Of a stretch of 64,000 bases of DNA, positions 38,580-49,600 are shown one piece after another. Source of the DNA: Anopheles merus (Eukaryota; Arthropoda; Insecta; Diptera; Culicidae); assembly GCF_017562075.2 (NCBI RefSeq), contig NC_054082.1, positions 40,718,442-40,782,441 on the forward strand. Direction: 5' to 3'. Position 1 is the first letter of the stretch. Every line of letters starts with the position of its first letter. The notes beneath the pieces are model-generated. The model ran no database searches. It was not told the DNA's origin and worked only from the letters and a program-made list of their open reading frames with translations. The translations under genes and the position numbers were made by a program.

Positions 38580-41500
38580 GTAAGTAGCGGGACGGCCCCC
38601 ATCAGTCGCCATTGTTTGTTCGAGCCCGGCGGTAGTTCCGCAGTTTTGCGTTTTGCTCACAAGCGCCTAGCACCTTGGATCGGGAACCATGGATCACGAG
38701 CTAGCAACGACACTGATGCACCGTGCTTCCTTAGCGTGCACCAGCAATATATTTAATCAAACGGTGAATGAGTGAAAACGAGAATGCAAAGGAGTTGCAG
38801 TTTTGGCTAATTTCAGTGCTGTCTACTGTAAATATAAATCTTTCGCGTGGATGTGTGTGTTGAGTTTGTTTAAATAGTTAAAGCATGTGATGTTGCGTTG
38901 TGATTCAAAATTGCCCAAACTCTTCTTAACATCAGAGTGCCCAGTTATTAGTGTAGAGTATTTTCTCATCATTAATCACGCAGTTCGTTCCTATTTGAGC
39001 TAATAACCCTTTGAGTATTAACCGTTTGGCGCAAAAATCAAACTGACGCGTGAAAATCACCAGGCACCTCCATCGCTCCACGTCATGCGTCAAGCACGCG
39101 CGTGTATCGAGCAATGTTCGTCATCGTGCCCTCGTTCGTCACCGACTCTAACGCAACACGATCGTTCTGTTATGCTTACTGTTGGCAAATTCGTGCCCGA
39201 ATGCCAAATCCGATCGTTTTCGAATTGGTTTTTTTTGCGCTTCTTCACGATTCGATTTGAGTGACAGATCAATTTACACCACTACCCGGGGATCGGAATC
39301 AGTGGGTGAAAACCATCCGTATCAGCAACGAAGCGTTAACGCTCTCACAATTAAATGGATTTACTTTTTCCGGTAACGTTCAGAAAACGACCCTCCCAGG
39401 TACGTAAAAAGTGTGCAAAAGTGTGTGACCGACGGCATCGATTTCCCGCAGCAATGATGATCATCGTAAAGAGAAAAAAAGGTGTAATTTGATCAGTGTG
39501 CTCTATTTATATCGCGGTAATTTGAACCCGCGGTGCCCCTCCCCGCATGATTGACATACACTTTTGGCAGTGGTAGCACTCGTCAGTAATGGAAAGGTTG
39601 TGGAGCCGGTTAAGTGAATTATTCTTACCTGATCATGATCACGCACACACCGAAACACTCGACACGAGCAGTGCGGTTCAATGGCAACGACGGGAATCCC
39701 GACTGAGATGGGCGAGTTTCACCCTCACCTCATGAGCGGCCATTAAAATTGTTGACGAAAGTCCAACGTGTTGACTCGTTCCATTGCGACTAGTGAAAAG
39801 AAACCGAAAAAAACAGAGCAAAACAAAACAGCAAAGAAACGAAACACGACACAATTGGCACCACCGCGAGACGTGACGACATGTTCGTTCTTGCCGATGA
39901 TCGTAAGCAGCGTAATGATTTCGCGATGTGATCGGTGTTTGGCGGTAAGGCATCCTCAAGGAAGGAAGACCAGTAGCGTGCCTGTGCTAGAATGCGGGCA
40001 GGATTTCTGGTTGAGTGGAAAAATGTACATTAATAAATAAACAAAGCTTGGGTGAAACATTGCAAATGGTTCGCTTTCTTGCAGTGGGTTTATTTTATGA
40101 ATTCGGATCAAACCAAGCTTGGGTTGTACTGGGAATTCTTCCACAAAGTTAAGCCTTAATATTTTTTTAAATAATGTTTTTAAAAATTACTTGGAATAAT
40201 ATTATTCAATTCACCCAACTGGCTTAAGTAATTCGGTTTTTTTTTTGTAAAATTCTCTCTAAACCTAATATTGGCTCTATACGTACCACGGTAGCTTTCG
40301 TTCGTGTTCGCAAGAAAGATAACAGAAACAATGTCTCGTTTACTGTTTTTCACTCTATTCCGATTCCTCCTACCCCCAACCGCCCAACAATCGACGAAAA
40401 ACGCCGGCCAATACATTGAAACAAAACATCACTTTTAATTATAATTTGTTTCGGTGTGGAACTCGCACCGCTTAATTCGCGATCTGCCGGTATTCTGATC
40501 GGAACTCACGGCCGCACCAGACAGTACGGTGTATCGCCTTTGTGCGTAAAGTGTGTGCCGCCAAGCAGTAGCAGTATAGTGATTCGCGGTCGTGGTGAGT
40601 TGGGAATGAGTTTTCATCTCTCCCTTTATTTTTTTGTACGACCGGGTGACTTAATCATCAGTTTAATGACGATTAAGTGTGATGTACTAATGGTGTACAG
40701 TGACACGTCTGTTGGTGATGGATCGTAAATCATTTGGAGCTTCTGCATCTGCCTGCCTGAATGAAGCATAAATTTAACTCACACACCCACAAGGGCAGCA
40801 GTAGTGATTCGCGTAAATTATGAAGCAATAATGGAATTTTATTTGATTTGGAAAACGTTCGTCGCTTAGTTAAACACATCTGTTTTTAGTTAAAGAAAAT
40901 GTTAGGGCAACAATACTTTTTTTAAATTAAAATCGGCTTGGCATGCGCAGAATGTGTTAAAAAATGAAATTTAACTAAATCACATGACCTGTGGCACAAG
41001 CTTTATGATTTATAACGGAAACGATCTTCACAGTATCGCCACGCTATGATGCTGATGGTTGCAAAACGGCACCGACTTATTCTAATAGAGTTCTATAACC
41101 CACCCAACCAGTACCACCACAGCCAATTCTTACACACAAACAATGCAAGCATGGAGTGCGATCGATTTTTCCATAGTTCATAGTGACAGTTTCTCTAGCG
41201 GTAGCTTCCGGAGGAGCCGCATGGTAAGTGATCGGCTTTATCCACACAAGCAGTTCGTTTCAAATCCAACCGCGCTGCTAAGAATGAGCGTTTCCTCGTG
41301 CTTTGCTTTGCAGGTTATGTTTCTGCTTGTTTATCATTTTGTTTTATTTACTACGATTTTCCATCTGCTTATTTTCCTAGCTTTTCTTTGGCTCTAGCGA
41401 TGGAACGGTTAGTATCGCATTAATCACTACGGGACGATCCTGTCGCTAATCCGTATCCATGACAACCGTGCCATGATAACTCGTTCATTCATATCGCATA

Positions 41501-41813
41501 CTACCATGTAGTCAACCTGGACCGCATGTTCTTTACTAACGCACACAAACACACACCGAGACACGCTCGATCGCCTGTTTTCGAACCGATCCGGACCGCG
41601 TACCACATGGGGGCCTTGGTTGAAGCTGACGGCGCATGAGCATCGGTCTACCCAAACACTGGGATTTTGCTGTAAGCGCGTCACATTGTTTAAATTTAGC
41701 ATGATACACACACATTCACGCACGCAGTGGCCAGTCAACATTTTGGGAGAGCATCTAAGGAATGCCTCTGAATTTTCCCGCTTATTAAAACACATCTTAC
41801 CGTATAAAACTGA

Positions 41814-41845
<32 letters not shown>

Positions 41846-42062
41846 TCTCTGTTGCTCTCTTTGTGTGTCGCTAACAACAACGGGAAGAGCTTCAGCTACG
41901 CACACTACGATCGGACCGCATTTCCACGTTACGAATGTCAAAATTTTCACTCCCTTTCGGAAAATTCGGACGTTTGGCTCGCGTAGCTGCTGTGCAAAAC
42001 AAGTTGCCTTTTGTTGTGTGAAGAGGAAAATACTTTTAAAAAAACACCCCCTTTAATTAACG
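38580..42062 (+). other. Upstream region of the F-box gene
   Basis: No coding exon recognised. Possible non-coding 5' exons ending at donor-like sites near 39399 (CCCAG before GTACGT) and near 40590 (before GTGAGT) are speculative. A CT/CA run lies at about 41816-41846. Confidence 0.45.
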
Positions 42063-43915
42063 ATGGATCTTTCGAGCGATGTTTGGAATCAAGTGGCACT
42101 GGAAGCATCCCAGCTGTACTTCACCGAAGATGGCAAAAGCCCGTTTGCTAATACGGTGCGTGTGTGTGTGTGTGTTTGAAGGACATATAACTACCGTGAA
42201 ACTATCTGTTTTTTCCTTCGTTTTTGCTTAGCTGCATGCACCGAACATGTTGGCTTGCTTTTGAAATCGTTTACACTTCCGGCTCTAATGTCCCCATCTT
42301 GTACCCGCAGTCCATCGAAAAACTTCCGGATAAGGTAATTCTGCACATCTTTTCCTACCTGAGCCATTTGGAGATATGTCGCATGGCGACGGTGTGCCGC
42401 CGCTGGCGAACCATCGCCTACAACACGCAGCTGTGGAAGAATGTGTCACTGCGGCCGGAAGTGTCGGGACTGCACGTGGGATCGCTCGAGTCGCTGCTGC
42501 AGCTCATCTCGGTGCGGTTCGGACCGTCGCTGCGCTACATCGAGCTGCCGATCGAGCTGATCACGCACACCGTGCTGCACGAGCTGTCCTCCAAGTGTCC
42601 GAATCTGACGCACATGCTGCTCGATTTCTCGACGGGTAGGTCGAAGGGGATAGCCACCATGATCGTACTTAATCTAATACCCTCTTTTTTGTTTGTTTTT
42701 TTTTTTTTTCCTGCAGCTATGCAGCTGCACGACTTTAGCGAAATGCAAGCCTTCCCGGCCAAGCTGCGGTACATGTGCATCTGCCTGTCGGAGGTGATCT
42801 TCATGGAGGGCTTCATGCGCAAGATCTACAACTTCATCAACGGGCTTGAGGTGCTGCACCTGATCGGCACGTACGAGAAGTGCGAGGAGGAGGAGGAAGA
42901 AATCTACGAGGTGATCAACGTGCACAAGCTCAAGTCGGCCACGCCGAACCTGCGCGTGATAAACCTGTACGGCATCAACTTCATCGACGATTCGCACATC
43001 GACGCGTTCAGCTCCAACTGCATCCAGCTGGAGTGTCTGGCGGTGAACTACTGCAACAAGGTGACCGGCTCGACGCTGAAGGCGCTGCTCGCCCGCTCGA
43101 AGCAGCTCAAGTGTCTGCTGATGAACGGTACCAGCCTGAAGTCGGAGTACGTGATGCAAGCGGAATGGGACAAGTGCTCGGTGCAGGAGCTGGACATTTC
43201 CGGCACCGACCTGTCGACCGAGTGTCTGATCGATCTGCTGACGCGCATCCCGACGCTGCGCTTCCTGAGCGCGGGCCAGATCAATGGCTTTAACGATTCC
43301 GTGCTGAAGGCGTGGATGGAGGGCGGCAACCCAAAGTCGCTGATCGCGCTAGACCTCGACTCGTCGGACAACATCTCGGACGAGGCGCTGGCCCGGTTCA
43401 TTACCCGGTACGGGGCGCAGCTGCAGGCGTGCGTGCTTTCCGGCATGACGCACATCACCGACCAGCTGTGGATGTCGATCATGCCGATACTGACCAACAT
43501 CCGCATCATCGTGATGGGCACGACCGAGCGGCTGGGCGGCAACATACACGTCGACCAGCTGATGGACACGATCGGGTCGCACTGCACCAAGCTGGAGCGG
43601 TTGGAGCTTCGCTGGGATCCGGAGAATTTGCGCTTCTCCGACAAGAGCCAGAAGGCGATCGATTTGCTGCGCGTCAAGTGCTTGAAGCTGCGCTGTCTGG
43701 TGCTGAGGTAAGTTGGGGTTCGGGGTTGCATTGTTACTTTCACACTTTTGCTATCATGTTGCCCTTTCTTGTCTCGCAGCGATGGTCGCTATTATGAAAC
43801 GGTGAAGGCAAACTTTGAGCGTGCCGATCGTACGACTGTGGTCCGTACCACCACCAGCTGCCGTGTGTCGGCGTACCATGTGCTGAGCAACTACAACGAC
43901 TTGGTTTTCAACTGA
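42063..43915 (+). CDS. F-box protein with leucine-rich-repeat-like C-terminal domain
   Basis: Four exons: 42063-42155, 42311-42635, 42717-43707 and 43780-43915 (TGA), giving 514 residues. Junctions are phase 0, phase 1 (split Ala) and phase 2 (split Ser), with short introns of 155, 81 and 72 bp. Residues about 33-75 form the F-box (KLPDKVILHIFSYLSHLEI, then CRMATVCRRWR and LWKNVSLR), which binds Skp1 in SCF ubiquitin ligases. The rest has irregular leucine-rich repeats (e.g. LRVINLYGINFIDD, CLAVNYCNKVTGSTLKALL, VQELDISGTDLS, LIALDLDSSDNISDEAL) that would recruit substrate. An acidic CEEEEEEIYE insert lies near residue 225. The highly regular C-terminus ends NYNDLVFN. It resembles an insect F-box gene I associate tentatively with FipoQ, but I am not certain, so no symbol is given. 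Antisense open frames over this gene are shadows. Confidence 0.9.
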
Positions 43916-44042
43916 ACGAGAAGAATGGTACTGTCGGCTTTACCGTACCGATTGTCCATCAAAGGTTGTGTGGTTTGTTACTAATCGTTACTAATTTGGA
44001 GATGCAGCTTGTTCGTTCGAAAGAGAAGAACTTTCGTTTTTT

Positions 44043-44048
44043 TTTATT
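44043..44048 (-). terminator. Candidate polyadenylation signal for the PRA1-family gene
   Basis: TTTATT on the plus strand (AATAAA on the minus), 457 bp past the stop codon. Other AT-rich sites nearer the stop are possible. Confidence 0.35.
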
Positions 44049-44077
44049 GTAAACTATGTGAAAAAAATCTGTTTTGA

Positions 44078-44083
44078 AATAAA
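44078..44083 (+). terminator. Polyadenylation signal AATAAA of the F-box gene
   Basis: Canonical hexamer 163 bp after the stop codon, following a T-rich tract. Confidence 0.65.
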
Positions 44084-44504
44084 CGTTGACATTTATCTTT
44101 ACCACGGTGTTGCTGGAGTTTTTGAGAAAATATAAATACATTTTTGCGCTCAGTGCACGATTAGTAGGAATTACAAGAACAAATAAATACGTAAAGTGCG
44201 TTTCCTTCAATTGAATTCACAATTTCGTTGCTTAAATTTTCCACAGCGTTCATTGGTGCAGGTTCGAATTTATCAAAATATTGCATATAAAAGGTGCAAT
44301 ACAAAAAAAGTTATGCGGGATTTAATTTTTAAAACAATCTATCTTAGTTCTCTGACTGTTTTTCTTTTCTACCATACGCACAGCTAAGGAAGGAGAATTG
44401 ATTTTTCAAATCAAATTGTCGCAATAAGATATGCAACGAAGCTTGCGCAGGGCGCAGGATCATCCCGCAGCTGATTTCGTTCGGCATCGTCACTGCCATC
44501 CCCT

Positions 44505-45268
44505 TCACACCGTTTCGGAGAGGAAGGTTTCCGTGTCCTCCGTCACGATCGCATCGATATTATAGAAGGCCGCGTGGAGTGATATCACAAAGAATGAGGC
44601 ACCCAGCACCCAGAACATGACGGCACCGGCCCCGGCCAGATACAGCACCGGTACGGAGGCGACACCGACCGCAATGCATTGCTGGTTCGTGTTCAACTGC
44701 TTGCTGAAGAATGCCACCGGCGTGCTGTTCTGTTTGATTTTGTAGCAAGCATAAAACACGGCACCCAGCACTATCAGTATGAGCGGTGAGGTCAACCTGG
44801 AATGGAACGAGCAATCGCATTAGCTGGCACGGAGTACGGGGAAAATTGGATACGTGGGAAACCGCGCTTTCGCACTGCTCCTCTCCACTTACAAACAATA
44901 GACAATCAGACCCAGAAACACAAACAGATAATTGCTTTGAAAGTAGGCCAGATTGCGAATGATGCGGTTCGTGAGGCGGGACACATTTGCCACCGTTTTG
45001 AAGTTGGACGTTTGTAGAAACTCTGACCACGGGCGAATGTTCTGCCGGCTTAGGCGCAACAGCTCCCACAAGCTCGGGATGCGGGTGGAAAAGTTGGTAA
45101 ACCTGGTAGAACAAGGGAATGCATCTGTGTTATTCCTGTCGATGCGTCATACGATCGGGTGCATCACCCGTTTCATCACACTTACGAGGATAGGTTGAAA
45201 CCGGATTTGGTGTCCGGTGGCGTTTCCATGTTTCCACTCACATCGATATGAACCTCCGGAGTTTCCAT
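44505..45268 (-). CDS. ARL6IP5: PRA1 family protein 3 (ARL6IP5/JWA-like)
   Basis: Three minus-strand exons: 45268-45186, 45102-44893 and 44796-44505. They join in phase 2 each time and give 194 residues, close to the ~188 of the vertebrate protein. The start sits in a good context (CCATGG). After a hydrophilic N-terminus come LWELLRLSRQNIRPWSEFL and the PRA1 signature region with RLTNRIIRNLAYFQSNYLF. Two long hydrophobic hairpins follow: LFVFLGLIVYCLLTSPLILI and VPVLYLAGAGAVMFW with VLGASFFVISLHAAF, then an acidic tail ending DTETFLSETV. The family are ER/Golgi membrane proteins that bind prenylated Rabs and ARL6 and modulate glutamate transporter trafficking. The gene is divergent from the helicase gene (1.37 kb between starts) and convergent with the F-box gene. 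Confidence 0.92.
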
Positions 45269-46635
45269 GGTGGTTGTGGTTTGGGCCTTCTTTTCCAAAT
45301 TACTTTAATAATTAATCTGTGGATCGTATGTTCGGGAGAAACAGAAATCTTTTGTTTTCCCAACTTGACGTTCAATCCATGTCAGCTTTGTTTACCTTTG
45401 TACGTGGCACACGAAAGGTCTGTCTACACGGAATGCCGAGTGGCAAATATTCCACCCGCGAATTGTATGCCTATTGGATTTTTTGAAAGCTATGCGATTA
45501 CTGCTGTCAAACGGTATTTCGGTTCATATTGCGATTATGTGGATGATTTTAAAGATTTAACTATTATATGTAACACAAATAATTCGATGTTGTTCCTATA
45601 TAAGGCGTTTTCTGTAAATTTATGAATTTCACACCCGCTGGGGTTGACAGTTTGAAACCGCATGCGTCAGAATCAAACAATTTTGATTTTTGCGCACGCT
45701 TAAAAATTTACATTGAATTTTCATATCAAATCGCTCGTTCACATCGGTCTTCACAGAAGAATTCCAATTCCGCGTACCTAGTATAATATCGGATGCGATT
45801 TTATGCTATTTGCTATTTCAATCGATATTATGATTATTTGAACCCGGTCAATGGTTTAGGGTGGTGGCAACGCTGATCCGATGCGATCGGACGAAATTTA
45901 TATGGGATTTGACTGATAACGTCAAACGTGAAATTTCGTCATACGACGGAACCATGGTGTGTTTATTTAGAAGGTGAAGTGTTAGCGCGTTTGCCGGGCG
46001 CCATCATTGAGAATTGTAATGTAAAATTGCATACAATTTTCCATATCCCTTCCCTATTTTAGTACCGGAGCTCCCAGTATTGTTACGTCAAGTCGTGAAA
46101 CGTCAATTTGTTCTGAAGCACTTCGCCTCGTTATATCTATACACCTTGCCTGTCAGCTCGGAAACAACCACATGCATGCACAATATCACTTTTCCCACCG
46201 TGGTAAAAGCCGAGACCTATAACGATGATTGTTAAGTAACTTTGATTTTTATTTCAATCTGGATCAATTATTCATCAACTGAAAACAGTTAATGTAGCTG
46301 AAAGTGCCATTTCAAAGCGTAGGCTGTGCGTTTTCACTTCGCCTAGGCATTGTCAAGCATTCGCCTGCTTCCATGTACCCACTGTCAAACAGCTTTGCCG
46401 TGGTGTAGACAGACCCTACATTTCGCCCCATGCAAACAGGAAGGTTTCTTTGTGAAGTGTGGCAGCGTGGCTTTCTTTCGAAGATTGACCGTGATTAGGT
46501 AAGCATCTGGGGCGGTGCGCTTCTGTCGTGAGTGGTGTTTCTTGTGCTGGCCAGTGGGGAAAGCTGCGGGGGGGCTGAGCAGTGTAGTGAAAAACCGTCA
46601 GCGGGCCAATACCATCAGCACAATACCTCGCAACC
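45269..46635. other. Divergent promoter region between the PRA1-family and helicase genes
   Basis: 1.37 kb that must hold both promoters and 5' UTRs. The frame 45248-45625 has no recognisable product and partly overlaps the PRA1-family first exon in antisense. No TATA box is convincing. Confidence 0.6.
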
Positions 46636-49600
46636 ATGTGGGGTCAGGTGTGTCGCCGGTCGCTAATGACTGTTGTTCGCTCATTTTGCAGTACATCATC
46701 AGCGGCCAGTTTCGGTAGTCGCTTGCGAATCCCGGAAGTCATCGCAGTACCTACAACCCGACGTCAGTCCTACTGCGACCGTTCCCGGACTCTTCTTCCT
46801 TCGGCAGTGTTAGCCAGTACCAGTCGATTTTATTCGACTCCCATCAGCAAGGAAGGTTTCGAGGACGATTTAGACATGTAAGTAAATTCCCTCGTGTAAA
46901 GCCAAGCAAGCGGTGTAGCCAGAGCCCCAGGTGCTGCTGCTACCACCCCACATGTGGTGCGGTTGGCACGTGGTTATGGCGTGGTTGTAAAAAAGGGGGT
47001 TGAAAATTGCACCTTTTTAAGAGTTAGCTGGGTCATTCATGCTTGTGGCAAGTGAAACGTTCCGCAGCGTATTTTTGAGCGGCCGAAAGTTGCCGTGCGG
47101 TGTTGGAAAAAAGCAGCATTCGTAGGTTGATTTTATTTGGCCTTGGTTCGCCATGTTGCAAGAATCAAGATGGCTGCCGTTAGTCACACACATATCTGCT
47201 TTGTCGATGACGGGATTACTTCCACCACGAGGCGTCATTCGAGCCGTGCTCTCGGGTGGCATGGAAAGCTCGTGAGAGTGAAAGAGAGAGATTGAGCGAG
47301 GGTTACGAGGCAGTGTTGCCTGATGGTAGGTTTTTCGCTCGTTCGCACACATTACGCGCTCGCATGTGTTTTGCTGGTGTGCGTATGTGCGAAGCGATGG
47401 CTATGGTTGTACGGGTTTTGCGTGTGTGCGTGTGTTTGAATTTAGCGTGAGATGAAGGGAAGAAAATTCGACTGGGGGTAAAAATTGTACATGAATAGTG
47501 TGGTGTGTGTGAGAGTGCATGCGTGCGAACGCCTATAAGCGCCATTGCGCCTTGAACGGCGTTGGTTGGTTGTGTGTTGGCTTGTAGAATTCATACTGTG
47601 GCACGGGAAGGGCGCACACACAAGCGCGTGGTGAAATAGAGAAAGTAGTTAGCCAAGAGTGCGCCCATTTTCGAGCGGCCCGAAGTAAAATCACTCAAAA
47701 ATCTTTGAAGATAAAAAAAAAACAAACCTATTTTCCCATCAACCGTCCAGAGTCGGTTATGATACGTTTTTTGGTGCTTGTTCTCGTAAATCTGTCCACA
47801 TATCAGCATCAACCAACACACAGACAGCGATGCCACGCTCAAAACGCAGGCTTCATTCGAGGTCCGGGTCCAGGGCGTCTGTCGGCGGCCGGTACGAGGA
47901 GAAGCGTATGAAGCATACAGAATCCGGGGACTGCTATAAGAGTGCGCGGATATCAAACACAAGCTCGTCCCGTAGAAAACGGAAGCGCTCGGAAGAGTCT
48001 CACCACCAGCGCAGTGTCGGGTCCACCGGTGGCGGCCACAGGAAGAACAGATATCGGGAAGAGAAACCGTCGCGGCGCCACGAACAGCAGCAGCCACAAC
48101 CACATCGGACGTCCCGGAAAGACCGCGAGCGGGAGCGAGAGCGCGAGCGGGAACGCGATCGAGAGCGGGAACGAGAGCGCGAGCGGGAACGCGACCGGGA
48201 AAGGGAGCGAGAGCGAGAGCGCGATCGGGAGCGCGAGCAGCGGGAGCACCGGCCGGAAGTGACGAAACGGCACAGCCCCATCAAGAACGACTCCCACGGG
48301 CATTTGATATACCAACCTGGTGATGTAGTACATAATAGATACAAACTGTTATCTACCCTAGGTGAAGGTACGTTCGGGCGCGTCGTGAAGGCGAAGGACG
48401 TGGAGAAGGAGCACACGATCGCGTTGAAGATCATACGCAATGTGGACAAGTATCGCAAGACGGCCAAGCTGGAGATCAATGTGCTGGAGGAGATCATTGC
48501 CAAAGATCCGGCCGGCCGGCACCTGTGCATCCTGATGCTGGACTGGTTCGACTACCACGGGCACATCTGCATCGCGTTCGAGATGCTCGGCCAGAGCGTG
48601 TACGACTTCATGAAAGACAATAAGTACCAGCCATTCCCGATGGAGCAGGTCCGGCACATGTCCTACCAGCTGTGCTTTGCGGTCAACTTTCTGCACAGCA
48701 TCAAGCTCACGCACACGGACCTGAAGCCGGAGAACATACTGTTCGTAAACTCCGAGTACAACACGGTCGTCAGCAGGACGACGCGGAAGAACCGCGAGCT
48801 GCGCCACGTCAACTGTAGCGACATTCGGTTGATCGATTTCGGCAACGCCATCTTCGATCACGAGTACCACAGCACGATCGTCTCGACGCGGCACTACCGG
48901 GCGCCGGAGGTGATACTCGAGCTGGGCTGGGCGCAGCCGTGCGACGTGTGGTCGATCGGTTGCATCATCTACGAACTGTACCTGGGCATAACGCTGTTCC
49001 AAACGCACGACAACCGGGAACACCTCGCCATGATGGAGCGCATACTCGGCCCGATACCGTACCACATGGCGAAGAAAACGCCGACCCGATACTTCCCGCA
49101 CGGCAAGCTCGACTGGGACGAGAAAACGTCCGAGGCGCGGTACGTGCTGCAGAACTGCAAGCCGCTGATGCGCAGCGCCATGTCCGATGCGCCAGAGCAC
49201 ATGCAGATGTTTGATCTGATCGCGAAGATGCTCGAGTACGATCCGAAGGATCGCATCACGCTGATGGAGGCGCTCGACCATCCGTTCTTCGCGAAGCTAC
49301 CCCCGCACCAGCGACTGCATCGATATGGCAGCGATAAAAGTATGTCCTCTTCTTCTTCTGTGCCGCCGAGCAGTTCGCGCGAGTTCTCGCACAGTCTGTC
49401 GCGATGAAATGAGCATGCGCTGCTACTGTTGCCGCCGCTGCTGCTGCTGCTGCTAGCGGTGGAAGATATGATAATATTAGAAATTCTGATTCGCACACGC
49501 ATGTACACTGACCTAACTATCATGACCATTAGGTGTAAATCGACTCTCCTAGCTTGCAACCACCAACCCATAAAAGCTATTAATTAAAAAAAAAACACAC

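Larger units (their letters stand above)
43916..44504. other. Tail-to-tail intergenic region between the F-box and PRA1-family genes
   Basis: 589 bp between convergent stop codons. It carries opposed polyadenylation hexamers about 30 bp apart (44078-44083 plus strand, 44043-44048 minus strand), so the two 3' UTRs may overlap. No gene. Confidence 0.7.

Noticed and set aside
43048..43743. 231-codon antisense frame over the F-box gene
   Set aside because: Shadow of the F-box exon and intron border; no recognisable product.
48358..49281. 307-codon antisense frame over the kinase
   Set aside because: Shadow of the LAMMER kinase; no own start context or recognisable domain.
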